From positions 1 to 64,000 of the forward strand of contig CAJMOF010000003.1 in NCBI GenBank assembly GCA_905215065.1: a DNA stretch of 64,000 nt. The letters are read 5' to 3'. The notes under the pieces are model-generated. The model saw only the letters and a program-made list of their open reading frames with translations, ran no database searches and had not been told where the DNA came from. This document shows positions 16,773 through 24,263 of the stretch, in pieces. The stretch's first letter is position 1. Every line of letters starts with the position of its first letter. The translations under genes were made by a program, and so were the position numbers. Source of the DNA: an uncultured bacterium (GTDB taxonomy: Bacteria > Actinomycetota > Coriobacteriia > Coriobacteriales > Coriobacteriaceae).

Positions 16773-16973
16773 CTTCCATCTCCCAACAGCTGGCAACAAT
16801 AGCAGCAATTGTACTCCTGTTGCTCGGGACTTGAATTTGTGGGTATCGCCTACGATTGTGCCGAACGTATAAAGGAAGAGTCTATTGGCGATGCTCCCAA
16901 GGTGGCTACCGAAGCCTAGCTGACCTCGACATTAGGAAAAAATACCACCCCTGTAAAAAGCTCTGTCGCAGCG

Positions 16974-17050
16974 ATGGGAAACGCATCTCGTTCTGCATAT
17001 AATGAGGTCATGTGACGGTGCGTTTGCATACGTGTAACGCATTCCCATCG
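16974..17050 (+). promoter_or_regulatory. guaA leader: -10 element and long-range stem
   Basis: The 297-base gap between the LuxR gene and guaA holds TATAAT at 16998-17003 without a convincing -35. CGATGGGAA (16974-16982) pairs with TTCCCATCG (17042-17050), and a small GCGTT/AACGC hairpin lies inside. It does not match the purine riboswitch pattern. A 37-codon open frame at 16809-16919 is also present but unsupported. Confidence 0.35.
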
Positions 17051-17069
17051 AACCGAAAAGGAGCTCTGC

Positions 17070-18050
17070 ATGGATCCCAACAAGCGTCCCGACGACATGG
17101 TGCGTATCACCACTCCCGAACTTGCCCAGGCGTTCATCGAAGAGCAGGTCGCTGCAATCCGCGAGCAGATCGGCGACAAGAAGGTCCTGCTGGCCCTTTC
17201 GGGCGGCGTTGACAGCTCGGTTGTCGCGGCCTTGCTCATCAAGGCCATCGGCAAGCAACTCATCTGCGTGCACGTGAACCACGGCCTGATGCGCAAGGGC
17301 GAGAGCGAGCAGGTCGTCGACGTCTTCAAGAACCAGATGGACGCCAACCTGGTCTATGTTGACGCGACTGATCGCTTCCTGGATAAGCTCGTGGACGTCG
17401 AGGAGCCCGAGGCCAAGCGTAAGATTATCGGCGCCGAGTTCATTCGCGTGTTCGAGGAGGAGGCCCGCAAGGTTGGCGACGAGGTTAGCTTCCTCGCCCA
17501 GGGCACCATCTATCCCGACATCCTGGAGTCCCAGGATGGCGTGAAGGCTCACCACAACGTGGGCGGCCTGCCCGATGACCTGCAGTTTGAGCTCTGCGAG
17601 CCCGTCAAGCTGCTGTACAAGGACGAGGTGCGCGTCGTGGGCCGCGAGCTCGGCCTGCCCGAGAACATGGTTGAGCGTCAGCCGTTCCCCGGTCCTGGCC
17701 TGGGCGTCCGCTGCCTTGGCGCCATCACCCGCGACCGTCTTGAGGCGCTGCGCGAAGCCGACGCCATCGTGCGCGAGGAGATCGACAAGGCAGGTCTGAC
17801 CATCTGGCAGTATTTTGCCGTCGTGCCCGACTTCCGCGCCACCGGCGTGCGCGAGGGTAAGCGCGCCTACGACTGGCCCTGCATCATCCGCTGCATCAAC
17901 ACCGTTGACGTCATGACCGCCGAGGTGCCCGAGCTCGACTGGGCGCTGCTCAAGCGTATTACCGCTCGCGTCACCGCCGAGGTTCCCGGCATCTGCCGAG
18001 TGTGCTACGACCTCACGCCGAAGCCCGTCGGCACGGTCGAGTGGGAGTAA
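17070..18050 (+). CDS. guaA: GMP synthase, ATP-pyrophosphatase subunit (no glutaminase domain)
   Basis: Aminates XMP to GMP using ATP in purine synthesis. The protein is 326 residues, against roughly 510-525 for the usual bifunctional GuaA. Seen: PP-loop LALSGGVDSSVVAALL near residue 42, GTIYPDILES near residue 145, the substrate loop VGGLPDDLQFELCEPVKLLYKDEVR, and the C-terminal dimerisation domain with RQPFPGPGLGVRCLG and KPVGTVEWE at the very end, so the synthetase half is complete. The N-terminal GATase domain (Cys-His-Glu) is absent. Ammonia must come from a separate GATase subunit, as in archaea, or be free; no such gene is in the window. Start ATG at 17070 follows AAAAGGAG. Confidence 0.9.
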   Translation: MDPNKRPDDMVRITTPELAQAFIEEQVAAIREQIGDKKVLLALSGGVDSSVVAALLIKAIGKQLICVHVNHGLMRKGESEQVVDVFKNQMDANLVYVDATDRFLDKLVDVEEPEAKRKIIGAEFIRVFEEEARKVGDEVSFLAQGTIYPDILESQDGVKAHHNVGGLPDDLQFELCEPVKLLYKDEVRVVGRELGLPENMVERQPFPGPGLGVRCLGAITRDRLEALREADAIVREEIDKAGLTIWQYFAVVPDFRATGVREGKRAYDWPCIIRCINTVDVMTAEVPELDWALLKRITARVTAEVPGICRVCYDLTPKPVGTVEWE

Positions 18051-18084
18051 GCTAACTCAGCTGGTAGGCGACGAGAACTAGCAG

Positions 18085-18165
18085 ATGTGACAAAGGGACA
18101 GTCCCTTTGTCACATCCTCGATATTATGTGCGGGATGGTACGCCACGCGGCGTGCCATCCCGTTC
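18085..18165 (+). repeat. Composite element: REP-like palindrome plus terminator hairpin (copy A)
   Basis: 18085-18115 is a palindrome beginning ATGTGACAAAGGGAC and ending GTCCCTTTGTCACAT. It is followed at 18131-18162 by a 14-bp stem (CGGGATGGTACGCC / GGCGTGCCATCCCG, loop acgc) and TTCGTTATTTT, which should terminate guaA transcription. The whole arrangement recurs at 24054-24141. Confidence 0.85.
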
Positions 18166-18166
18166 G

Positions 18167-19315
18167 TTATTTTAATGAGCCGAGTGCGCGAGTGGGAAGA
18201 GTCACGAGCATGGTCGTTCCGCGCTCCGAGCTCTTTTCGACCTCGATGGAGCCGCCGTGAAGTGCGGCGATCTCCCAGACCAGCGCAAGCCCCAGCCCCA
18301 CGCCGCCGTATGCCCTGCTGCGCGATTTGTCGACGCGATAGAAGGGCTGAAAGATGCTCGTCTGGTATTGCTCGGGAATGCCCGGCCCCTGGTCGCGCAC
18401 GCGTAGCAGCACGCGGTCGCCTTCGGCGCAGGCGTTGATTTGCACGGTCGAGTTGGGCGCGCTATAGCGTATGGCGTTTTCGGTCAAGTTGAACAGCAAC
18501 CGATAGATCAGCGTGTCGCTGCCGATCGTTTGCGCGTCGCCCTCACTTGTAAGCGTGATGTCTTTTTGCTCGGCAAGGGGTGCCAGGTCCGTGAGCACTT
18601 CTTCGATCATCGGCGCTAGGTCAATCACATCGTTGCAAGGGACACTGCGCAGCTCGCTCATCTCGAGCAGGGTCTTTGTCATGTGCGTCATTCGCTCGGT
18701 CTGCTCCTGCAGCAGCCCGAGCAGGCTCGCTGTATCGGCGTCGACGTCGGGGTGCTCGGCGCAAAACAGCTCGACCTGGGCCTGCATGAGCGCAAGTGGC
18801 GTGCGCAGCTCGTGCGCCGCATTGCCCGTAAACTGTCTTTGTGCGGAAAATCCCTCGTCAAGGCGGGCAATCATGTCGTTAAACGACGCGCTGCAGCGCC
18901 TGAGTTCAGAGGGCACGTCCTCGCTGATTTTTGTGTCGGCGAGGTTGTCGGGCCGCACGCTCTCGACTTGCGTCGCAAAGAAGCGCAACGGCCGCAGCGC
19001 ATGTCCGCTTACAAAGTAGGCCAGCACGCCGCCGAGCAGCGTCACCGCCGCAGTTATATACCAGCTCGTCGCGCCAAACGATTCTTGGGCGTCGTTCACG
19101 ACGATGGTCAGCGCGTCGTCGAGCTCTTTGTTTGTCGGGTCAAATGAGCTGGGCGAGGCCGCCTCCACCTTGCTGTGCGCCGACGCTTCTGCACCAATCG
19201 AGTCCATGTAGCGCATGCCGGAGTAGCCAACCAGGCAATTCATAAGTACGCAGGTCGAACATATCAGCAGTGCCGTCATCAACGTGATGCGCCACTGCAG
19301 CGACAACCGCTTCAT
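18167..19315 (-). CDS. Two-component sensor histidine kinase
   Basis: A 382-residue membrane kinase. Seen: two membrane segments (about residues 12-32 and 84-103) bounding a ~50-residue extracytoplasmic loop, a HAMP-like linker, the phospho-acceptor motif GNAAHELRTPLAL with His168, the N box LLFNLTENAIRYS, G1 VRDQGPGIPEQ, F box FQPFYRVDKSRS and G2 YGGVGLGLALV. It phosphorylates the adjacent OmpR-type regulator, whose stop overlaps this start by four bases (ATGA). The signal is unknown; divergent transcription from an extracytoplasmic thiol/iron-sulfur gene set suggests a redox or metal cue, which is inference. Confidence 0.92.
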   Translation of the reverse strand: MKRLSLQWRITLMTALLICSTCVLMNCLVGYSGMRYMDSIGAEASAHSKVEAASPSSFDPTNKELDDALTIVVNDAQESFGATSWYITAAVTLLGGVLAYFVSGHALRPLRFFATQVESVRPDNLADTKISEDVPSELRRCSASFNDMIARLDEGFSAQRQFTGNAAHELRTPLALMQAQVELFCAEHPDVDADTASLLGLLQEQTERMTHMTKTLLEMSELRSVPCNDVIDLAPMIEEVLTDLAPLAEQKDITLTSEGDAQTIGSDTLIYRLLFNLTENAIRYSAPNSTVQINACAEGDRVLLRVRDQGPGIPEQYQTSIFQPFYRVDKSRSRAYGGVGLGLALVWEIAALHGGSIEVEKSSERGTTMLVTLPTRALGSLK

Positions 19316-19986
19316 TTGCCATCCTCCATAACGTAGCCTTCGCCGATTCGGTTGCGGATGGGGTCGTGCCCCAACGCGCCGCGCAGCTTTTTGCGCAGCG
19401 ACGAGATGTGCACGCGGGTCGCGTTGCTAAAGCTGTTGACGCTGCTGTCCCATACGTGGTCGATGAGCTCCTCCTGGCTCACCGGCCGCCCCTGGTTAAG
19501 CATCAGGTATTCCAAGATGCCGGTCTCCTTGCGCGTGAGGGACAGGATCTCGTCGCCCACTGTGGCGAGGCGCGCCTTGGTGTCAAAGCTCAGCGATCCA
19601 CAGGTTAGAACAACGTCGCTTTGTGTAAAGCGTCTGAGGGTAAGGCTGCGAATCCTTGCCGCAAGCTCGTCAAGATGAAACGGCTTGGTGAGGTAGTCGT
19701 TGGCGCCCGCATCGAGCCCCGCTACCTTGTCGGAGACCTCGCCACGTGCCGAGAGCACAAGCACCTTGGTCTCACAATCAGCTGTCCTGAGTTGCCTGAG
19801 CACGGTCATGCCGTCGACATGGGGGAGATTGAGGTCGAGCACGACAAGATCAAAGGTCTCGACATCGAGCAGATCGAGGGCCTGCTGCCCGTCGTAGCAG
19901 CAGTCGACGCTATAGGCCAAGTTGCGCAGGCTGCGTGCGATCGCATCGCACAGCGCCCGCTCGTCCTCGATGACCAAGATGCGCAT
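19312..19986 (-). CDS. OmpR-family response regulator
   Basis: A 224-residue response regulator. Seen: receiver domain with acidic pair EDE (residues 7-9), phospho-acceptor Asp51 in VVLDLNLPHVDG, LVLSARG and the conserved Lys in DYLTKPFHLDEL, followed by a winged-helix DNA-binding domain (LTRKETGILEYLMLNQGRPV, then ATRVHISSLRKKLRG). Partner of the overlapping kinase. AAGGAG precedes the ATG at 19986. The divergent gene starts about 90 bases away, so the regulator may control the redox genes on the other strand. Confidence 0.93.
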   Translation of the reverse strand: MRILVIEDERALCDAIARSLRNLAYSVDCCYDGQQALDLLDVETFDLVVLDLNLPHVDGMTVLRQLRTADCETKVLVLSARGEVSDKVAGLDAGANDYLTKPFHLDELAARIRSLTLRRFTQSDVVLTCGSLSFDTKARLATVGDEILSLTRKETGILEYLMLNQGRPVSQEELIDHVWDSSVNSFSNATRVHISSLRKKLRGALGHDPIRNRIGEGYVMEDGK

Positions 19987-20075
19987 AACGTTCTCCTTGC
20001 ATAATCATTCACGCTTAACACGGATTTTATAGTCGGTATGGTCCAATGGGTCGCGAAACGAAAGGAGTGGTCAGA

Positions 20076-20222
20076 TTGTTCAAAGCGATTAAGCCTGTGG
20101 CGCAGGTGGCTTTGCTGATCGTTGGGGTAGCCATGGTTGGCTTTGGAATTATGCGCGGCGAGGCAGATGCCGTGCTGGCCAAGGCAATCAGGCTGTGCTT
20201 GGAGTGTATCGGAATTGGATAA
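20076..20222 (+). CDS. Small CXXC-motif membrane protein (CD1871A-like)
   Basis: A 48-residue peptide with one hydrophobic helix (VAQVALLIVGVAMVGFGIMRG) and a C-terminal CLECIGIG. This matches the CD1871A-type CXXC proteins found next to 4Fe-4S membrane proteins in clostridia and relatives, thought to take part in moving reducing equivalents or handling thiols at the membrane. TTG at 20076 is the preferred start because AAAGGAG lies eight bases upstream; an in-frame ATG at 20046 would add ten residues but place the ribosome site inside the gene. The stop overlaps the start of the polyferredoxin gene. Confidence 0.75.
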   Translation: MFKAIKPVAQVALLIVGVAMVGFGIMRGEADAVLAKAIRLCLECIGIG

Positions 20223-21126
20223 AAGAAAAAACACTGCATCGCATCTTTTAGCGCGATTTCGTGGATTGATTCAGGCGGCGGCGACGCTTGCGACCAATAT
20301 TCACCTGCCTAACTTTGCCAAGGGCGGCATCTACCAGGGAGCGGGCAAAGCCGTCTGCGTGCCGGGCCTCAACTGCTACTCGTGTCCAGCGGCCTCGGGT
20401 GCGTGCCCCATCGGGTCGTTTCAGTCGGTGGTGGGCTCGTCTAAGTTTAGCTTCTCGTATTACGTCACCGGAACGCTCATTCTGATCGGCGTGCTGCTGG
20501 GACGTTTTGTATGCGGCTTTTTGTGCCCGTTTGGATGGCTACAAGAGCTTTTGCATAAGATTCCCAGCAAAAAGCTCTCCACGAAAAAGCTCAAGCCGCT
20601 CACGTACATCAAGTATGCCGTGCTGCTGTTTGCCGTGGTGCTGCTGCCCGTCTTGGTGGTTAACGATGTGGGTATGGGCGACCCGTTCTTTTGCAAGTAC
20701 ATCTGCCCGCAAGGTGTGCTCGAGGGCGCGATTCCGCTGTCCATCATGAACGTGGGAATCCGCTCCGCGCTGGGAAAGCTCTTTTCCTGGAAGCTCGCGA
20801 TCCTCATTGTGGTTGCGGTGCTGAGCGTGCTGTTCTATCGCCCCTTCTGCAAATGGATTTGCCCCCTCGGCGCATTTTATGCGCTCATGAACAAGGTGTC
20901 TTTGCTGGGGATCCAGGTTGACCAGTGCAAATGCGTCTCGTGCGGCAAGTGCGCCAAGGTGTGTCAAATGGACGTGGACGTTACGCGTACGCCCGACCAT
21001 GCCGAGTGCATTCGTTGCGGCAAATGCGTGGGCGCGTGCCCCGTCGATGCTATTAGCTTTCGCTATGGGCTGGGTGTGACGGGCGACAAACCCGCGCAGT
21101 CCACGCAAGCCTGCGAAAACAAATAG
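20215..21126 (+). CDS. Membrane-bound 4Fe-4S polyferredoxin (NapH/CcoG-like)
   Basis: A 303-residue membrane iron-sulfur protein. Seen: an N-terminal cysteine region (VCVPGLNCYSCPAASGACPI), several membrane helices (YYVTGTLILIGVLLGRFVCG, YAVLLFAVVLLPVLVVNDVG, AILIVVAVLSVLFY), CxxxCP loops at CGFLCPFGW, CKYICPQG and CKWICPLG, and two C-terminal ferredoxin motifs (CKCVSCGKCAKVCQMDV; CIRCGKCVGACPVDA). Homologues pass electrons across or along the membrane. A TTG start at 20215 overlaps the stop of the CXXC peptide. Between that peptide and a TlpA-like lipoprotein, it likely feeds electrons to an outside thiol system. Confidence 0.88.
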   Translation: MDKRKNTASHLLARFRGLIQAAATLATNIHLPNFAKGGIYQGAGKAVCVPGLNCYSCPAASGACPIGSFQSVVGSSKFSFSYYVTGTLILIGVLLGRFVCGFLCPFGWLQELLHKIPSKKLSTKKLKPLTYIKYAVLLFAVVLLPVLVVNDVGMGDPFFCKYICPQGVLEGAIPLSIMNVGIRSALGKLFSWKLAILIVVAVLSVLFYRPFCKWICPLGAFYALMNKVSLLGIQVDQCKCVSCGKCAKVCQMDVDVTRTPDHAECIRCGKCVGACPVDAISFRYGLGVTGDKPAQSTQACENK

Positions 21127-21161
21127 GTACCTATATAAGTTTCGATATAAACGGAGGAACC

Positions 21162-22124
21162 ATGAAACTGTCAAAAATTGCAGCTCTGTTGATGCTGCCC
21201 GTGCTGGCGCTGACTCTCGCGGCGTGCTCTGCCCCCAAGGGCGACGCGAAGGGTGCTACGAGCGGCGATGCGCAGATTGCCGAGCTCATAGCGCAAAAGC
21301 CGTCGAGTGCCGAGGAGGCGGCCGAGCTGTACCAGCAGCTGCTGCAAAAGGAAAACGAGATCTTTGCGAGCGATAACGCCCTATGGGAAAAGGTGTTCCT
21401 TGCGGCCAACAAAGACACTCCCATGATTGAGGACGGCAAGAACTACGGTGACTTCTTGCTCGATACCATCGAGGGCGCCAAGGATCAGTTTGCGGCTGAC
21501 GAGCTTAAGACGCTTAAGGCCGGCGCGCAGCAGGTCAAGGAGATCGAGGACAAGCTCATGGCGCTGGAGAAGGAGTTCCCCGGATGCGGCAGCACGCCCG
21601 GCGAGGGGGAGAGCGTCGATGCCTCGACCGCAGGCATGACTAACGGCGAGAGCGGGGAGACGAAGTTCCCCAGCTTTAAGGGCAAGGACTTGGACGGCAA
21701 CGATGTAAACAGCGACGAGCTGTTCTCCAAGAACAAGGTCACCGTCATGAACTTCTGGTTTACCACCTGCAAGCCGTGCGTGGGAGAGCTGGGCGATCTG
21801 GAGAAGCTCAACAAGGAGCTTGCCGAGAAGGGCGGCCAGGTCGTGGGCGTTAATTCCTTTACGCTCGATGGCAACAAAGACGAGGTGGCCGATGCCAAGG
21901 ACGTGCTTTCCAAGAAGGGCGTGACGTATAAGAACATCTGGTTTAAGTCGGACAGCGAGGCCGGAAAGTTCACCTCCAACCTGTACTCGTTCCCGACCAC
22001 CTACGTGATCGACCAGAACGGTAACATTGTGGGAGAGCCGATCATGGGCGGCATCAACTCCGCTGAGCAGCGCGAGGCGCTCAACAAACTGATCGATCAG
22101 GCACTCGCGAAGAGCGAACAGTAA
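21162..22124 (+). CDS. TlpA/ResA-like thiol-disulfide lipoprotein
   Basis: A 320-residue exported lipoprotein. Seen: signal peptide with lipobox LTLAAC (Cys near residue 22), a helical Glu/Lys-rich segment over about residues 35-140, a Gly/Ser linker, then a thioredoxin-fold domain with active site TTCKPCVGELGDLEKLN near residue 204, VVGVNSFTLDG and SFPTTYVIDQNGNIVGEP. It is expected to reduce or shuffle disulfides outside the membrane. AGGAGG-like site before ATG 21162. A strong terminator follows, so it closes an operon with the CXXC peptide and polyferredoxin, its probable electron donors. Confidence 0.9.
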   Translation: MKLSKIAALLMLPVLALTLAACSAPKGDAKGATSGDAQIAELIAQKPSSAEEAAELYQQLLQKENEIFASDNALWEKVFLAANKDTPMIEDGKNYGDFLLDTIEGAKDQFAADELKTLKAGAQQVKEIEDKLMALEKEFPGCGSTPGEGESVDASTAGMTNGESGETKFPSFKGKDLDGNDVNSDELFSKNKVTVMNFWFTTCKPCVGELGDLEKLNKELAEKGGQVVGVNSFTLDGNKDEVADAKDVLSKKGVTYKNIWFKSDSEAGKFTSNLYSFPTTYVIDQNGNIVGEPIMGGINSAEQREALNKLIDQALAKSEQ

Positions 22125-22148
22125 GTCCGTGGGACAGACAACTGAAGG

Positions 22149-22177
22149 GGAGTCGCTGGAAACAGCGACTCTTTTTT
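22149..22177 (+). terminator. Rho-independent terminator after TlpA-like gene
   Basis: GGAGTCGCTG-gaaa-CAGCGACTC followed by TTTTTT, 25 bases after the stop codon: a classic GNRA-loop terminator. Confidence 0.9.
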
Positions 22178-22195
22178 CTGCTTCGGGGTAGCATC

Positions 22196-22348
22196 ATGGG
22201 TATACGTCGAAAGGGCACGCAGCTTTTCGTGCATTGCCCGAGCGGTGCGCGAAGCAACCAAGCTGTGAGTTTTCTTAAGCGTTCTGGGTATGGCAGTGTC
22301 AAGAATATCGGCGGCATAAGCGGCTACACGGGAAAGGTGGTGCGTTAG
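22196..22348 (+). pseudogene. Rhodanese-domain fragment (C-terminal half only)
   Basis: A 50-codon frame encodes FVHCPSGARSNQAVSFLKRS and GYGSVKNIGGISGYTGKVV, the active-site loop (CxxGxRS) and final helix/strand of a rhodanese sulfurtransferase. The N-terminal half of the domain (the usual D-x-R-x2-E-[YF] region) is absent; upstream lies the preceding terminator. It ends two bases before the CoA-disulfide reductase gene, which carries its own full rhodanese domain. It may be a decayed duplicate or a trimmed, still translated mini-protein; no ribosome site is convincing. Confidence 0.6.
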
Positions 22349-22350
22349 CT

Positions 22351-24042
22351 ATGAAGGTGGTTATCGTTGGAGGCGTCGCGGGCGGCGCATCGGCGGCGGC
22401 ACGTTTGCGCAGACTCGACGAGCAGGCCCAAATTGTCATCTTTGAGCGCACGGGTTTTGTATCGTATGCCAATTGTGGGCTTCCGTACTACATTGGCGGC
22501 GTGATAGAAGAAGAGAGCGCATTGACGCTGCAGTCTCCCAAGGGCTTTTGGGATCGCTTTCGCATTGCGGTCAAGACGAGTCACGAGGTGTTTGCCATCC
22601 ATCCCGATTCGCATACGGTCGAGGTTCGCAATATGCTGACGGGCGAGGAATTTGTCGAGACGTATGACAAGCTCATCCTGTCGCCGGGTGCAAAGCCGAT
22701 CCGCCCTGCGTTGCCGGGCATCGACTCGGATAAAATCTTTAGCCTACGCACCGTTGAGGACACGCTGCGTATTCACAGTTATGTTCGAGAGCGGCGACCG
22801 AGCAGTGCCGTCGTGATCGGCGGCGGCTTCATTGGCGTCGAGACGGCGGAGAATCTGTGCGAGCTGGGGCTCCAGGTGACCCTTCTGCAGCGTCCCGTCC
22901 AGCTTATGAACAACCTGGATTACGACATGGCGACCCTTTTGCATACCGAGGTGCGTGAGCACGGTATCGATCTGCGCCTCAAGGCCGATGTGACAGGTTT
23001 TGAGGAAGTTGATGGCCGCGTTGTCACCCATGTTGCGGGCGATGACCCTATCGGAGCCGATATGGTGCTGCTTGCCATTGGCGTGGCACCTGAGAGCCAT
23101 CTGGCGCAAGAGGCGGGGCTCGAACTGGGCATCAAGGGGGCTATTGTGGTCAACGACCGCATGGAGACCTCTGCTGCCGACGTGTATGCCGTGGGCGATG
23201 CCGTGCAGGTCACGCATCAGGTGACCGGCGAGGACGCGGTCATTTCGCTCGCCGGCCCCGCCAACAAGCAGGGGCGTGTCGTCGCCGATGTCATAGCCGG
23301 CATGGACAGCTGCTACCTCGGATCGTTGGGCTCATCGGTTATCAAGGTATTCGACTTGACGGCGGCAAGCACGGGACTATCCGAAAAGGCGGCACACGCG
23401 GCGGGAATTGACTGCGACAGCGTGGTCCTGTCGCCCGGTTCGCATGCGGGTTATTATCCGGGTGCAACGCCCATGACCATGAAGGTTGTCTTCGAGAAGC
23501 AGGGATTGCGCCTGCTGGGTGCGCAAATCGTGGGCATCGATGGTGTGGACAAGCGTATCGACGTTCTGGCGACTGCCATCCAGGCAGGCATGCGCGGCGA
23601 TAGGCTTAAGGATTTGGACCTAGCATACGCGCCGCCGTATTCATCGGCGAAGGATCCCGTCAATATGGCGGGCTTTATGATCGAGAACCTCAATCGCGGC
23701 ATACTGGCGCAGTGGCATTGGGAGGATGAGCCCAACTTGCCACGCGATGGCAGCGTGCAGCTGCTCGATGTTCGTACGGAAGGGGAGTATGAGCGCGGGC
23801 ATATCGATGGTTTCGTAAACATTCCCGTCGATGATCTGCGCAATCGCCTGAGCGAGCTCGACCGGGCCAAGCCGGTCTACGTGATTTGCCAGAGCGGCAT
23901 TCGCAGCTACATTGCTTGCCGCATTTTGGCGCAGCATGGCTTTGAGTGCTTTAACTTCTCGGGCGGCTATCGCTTCTTTGCAGCCGTGACTGAGGCTCGC
24001 CGCGGCAGCGCTAACGTTATGCCGTGCGGGCTCGAAAAGTAG
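22351..24042 (+). CDS. cdr: CoA-disulfide reductase fused to rhodanese domain
   Basis: A 563-residue flavoprotein of the CoADR-RHD type, reducing CoA disulfide, persulfides or polysulfides with NAD(P)H. Seen: FAD-binding GGVAGGASAAARLRRL (residues 7-22), single active-site cysteine Cys42 in SYANCGLPYYIGG, NAD-binding VVIGGGFIGVETAENL near residue 150, ADVYAVGDAVQV, and a C-terminal rhodanese domain with LLDVRTEGEYERGHIDG and active-site ICQSGIRSYIACRIL. It follows the rhodanese fragment directly and lies beside an extracytoplasmic thiol module, so a role in sulfane-sulfur or thiol balance is likely. Confidence 0.9.
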   Translation: MKVVIVGGVAGGASAAARLRRLDEQAQIVIFERTGFVSYANCGLPYYIGGVIEEESALTLQSPKGFWDRFRIAVKTSHEVFAIHPDSHTVEVRNMLTGEEFVETYDKLILSPGAKPIRPALPGIDSDKIFSLRTVEDTLRIHSYVRERRPSSAVVIGGGFIGVETAENLCELGLQVTLLQRPVQLMNNLDYDMATLLHTEVREHGIDLRLKADVTGFEEVDGRVVTHVAGDDPIGADMVLLAIGVAPESHLAQEAGLELGIKGAIVVNDRMETSAADVYAVGDAVQVTHQVTGEDAVISLAGPANKQGRVVADVIAGMDSCYLGSLGSSVIKVFDLTAASTGLSEKAAHAAGIDCDSVVLSPGSHAGYYPGATPMTMKVVFEKQGLRLLGAQIVGIDGVDKRIDVLATAIQAGMRGDRLKDLDLAYAPPYSSAKDPVNMAGFMIENLNRGILAQWHWEDEPNLPRDGSVQLLDVRTEGEYERGHIDGFVNIPVDDLRNRLSELDRAKPVYVICQSGIRSYIACRILAQHGFECFNFSGGYRFFAAVTEARRGSANVMPCGLEK

Positions 24043-24053
24043 CGCGCATTGGA

Positions 24054-24141
24054 ATGTGACAAAGTGACAGCCTCTTTGTCGCATCGGGGATGTTATATGC
24101 GGGATGGTGCGCCATGCGGCGTGCTGTCCCGTTCGTTTTTT
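24054..24141 (+). repeat. Composite element: REP-like palindrome plus terminator hairpin (copy B)
   Basis: A diverged second copy of the 18085-18165 element: palindrome ATGTGACAAAGTGACAG...GTCGCAT (24054-24084), then a CGGGATGGTGCGCC / GGCGTGCTGTCCCG stem with loop atgc (24100-24131) and TTCGTTTTTT. Substitutions in the terminator arms mostly keep pairing, so the hairpin is under constraint. Confidence 0.85.
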
Positions 24142-24263
24142 GGCGCGGTTCGTTACATTCCTCACTGGTATCGGCCAAAAATGAGGATAGAGTAGGACAA
24201 ACGCGCCGAACGTGAACGGCGGGGGAGCGGGCGAGCGCGCCCGCGCGAGAGAGGTTGCCGTCC

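Noticed and set aside
16809..16919. A 37-codon frame between the LuxR gene and guaA whose translation looks protein-like.
   Set aside because: TTG start without a ribosome site and no recognised family; could be chance or a remnant.
16861..17069. Purine riboswitch upstream of guaA.
   Set aside because: The conserved purine-aptamer junction bases and paired loops are not present; only a long-range stem and a -10 box are seen.
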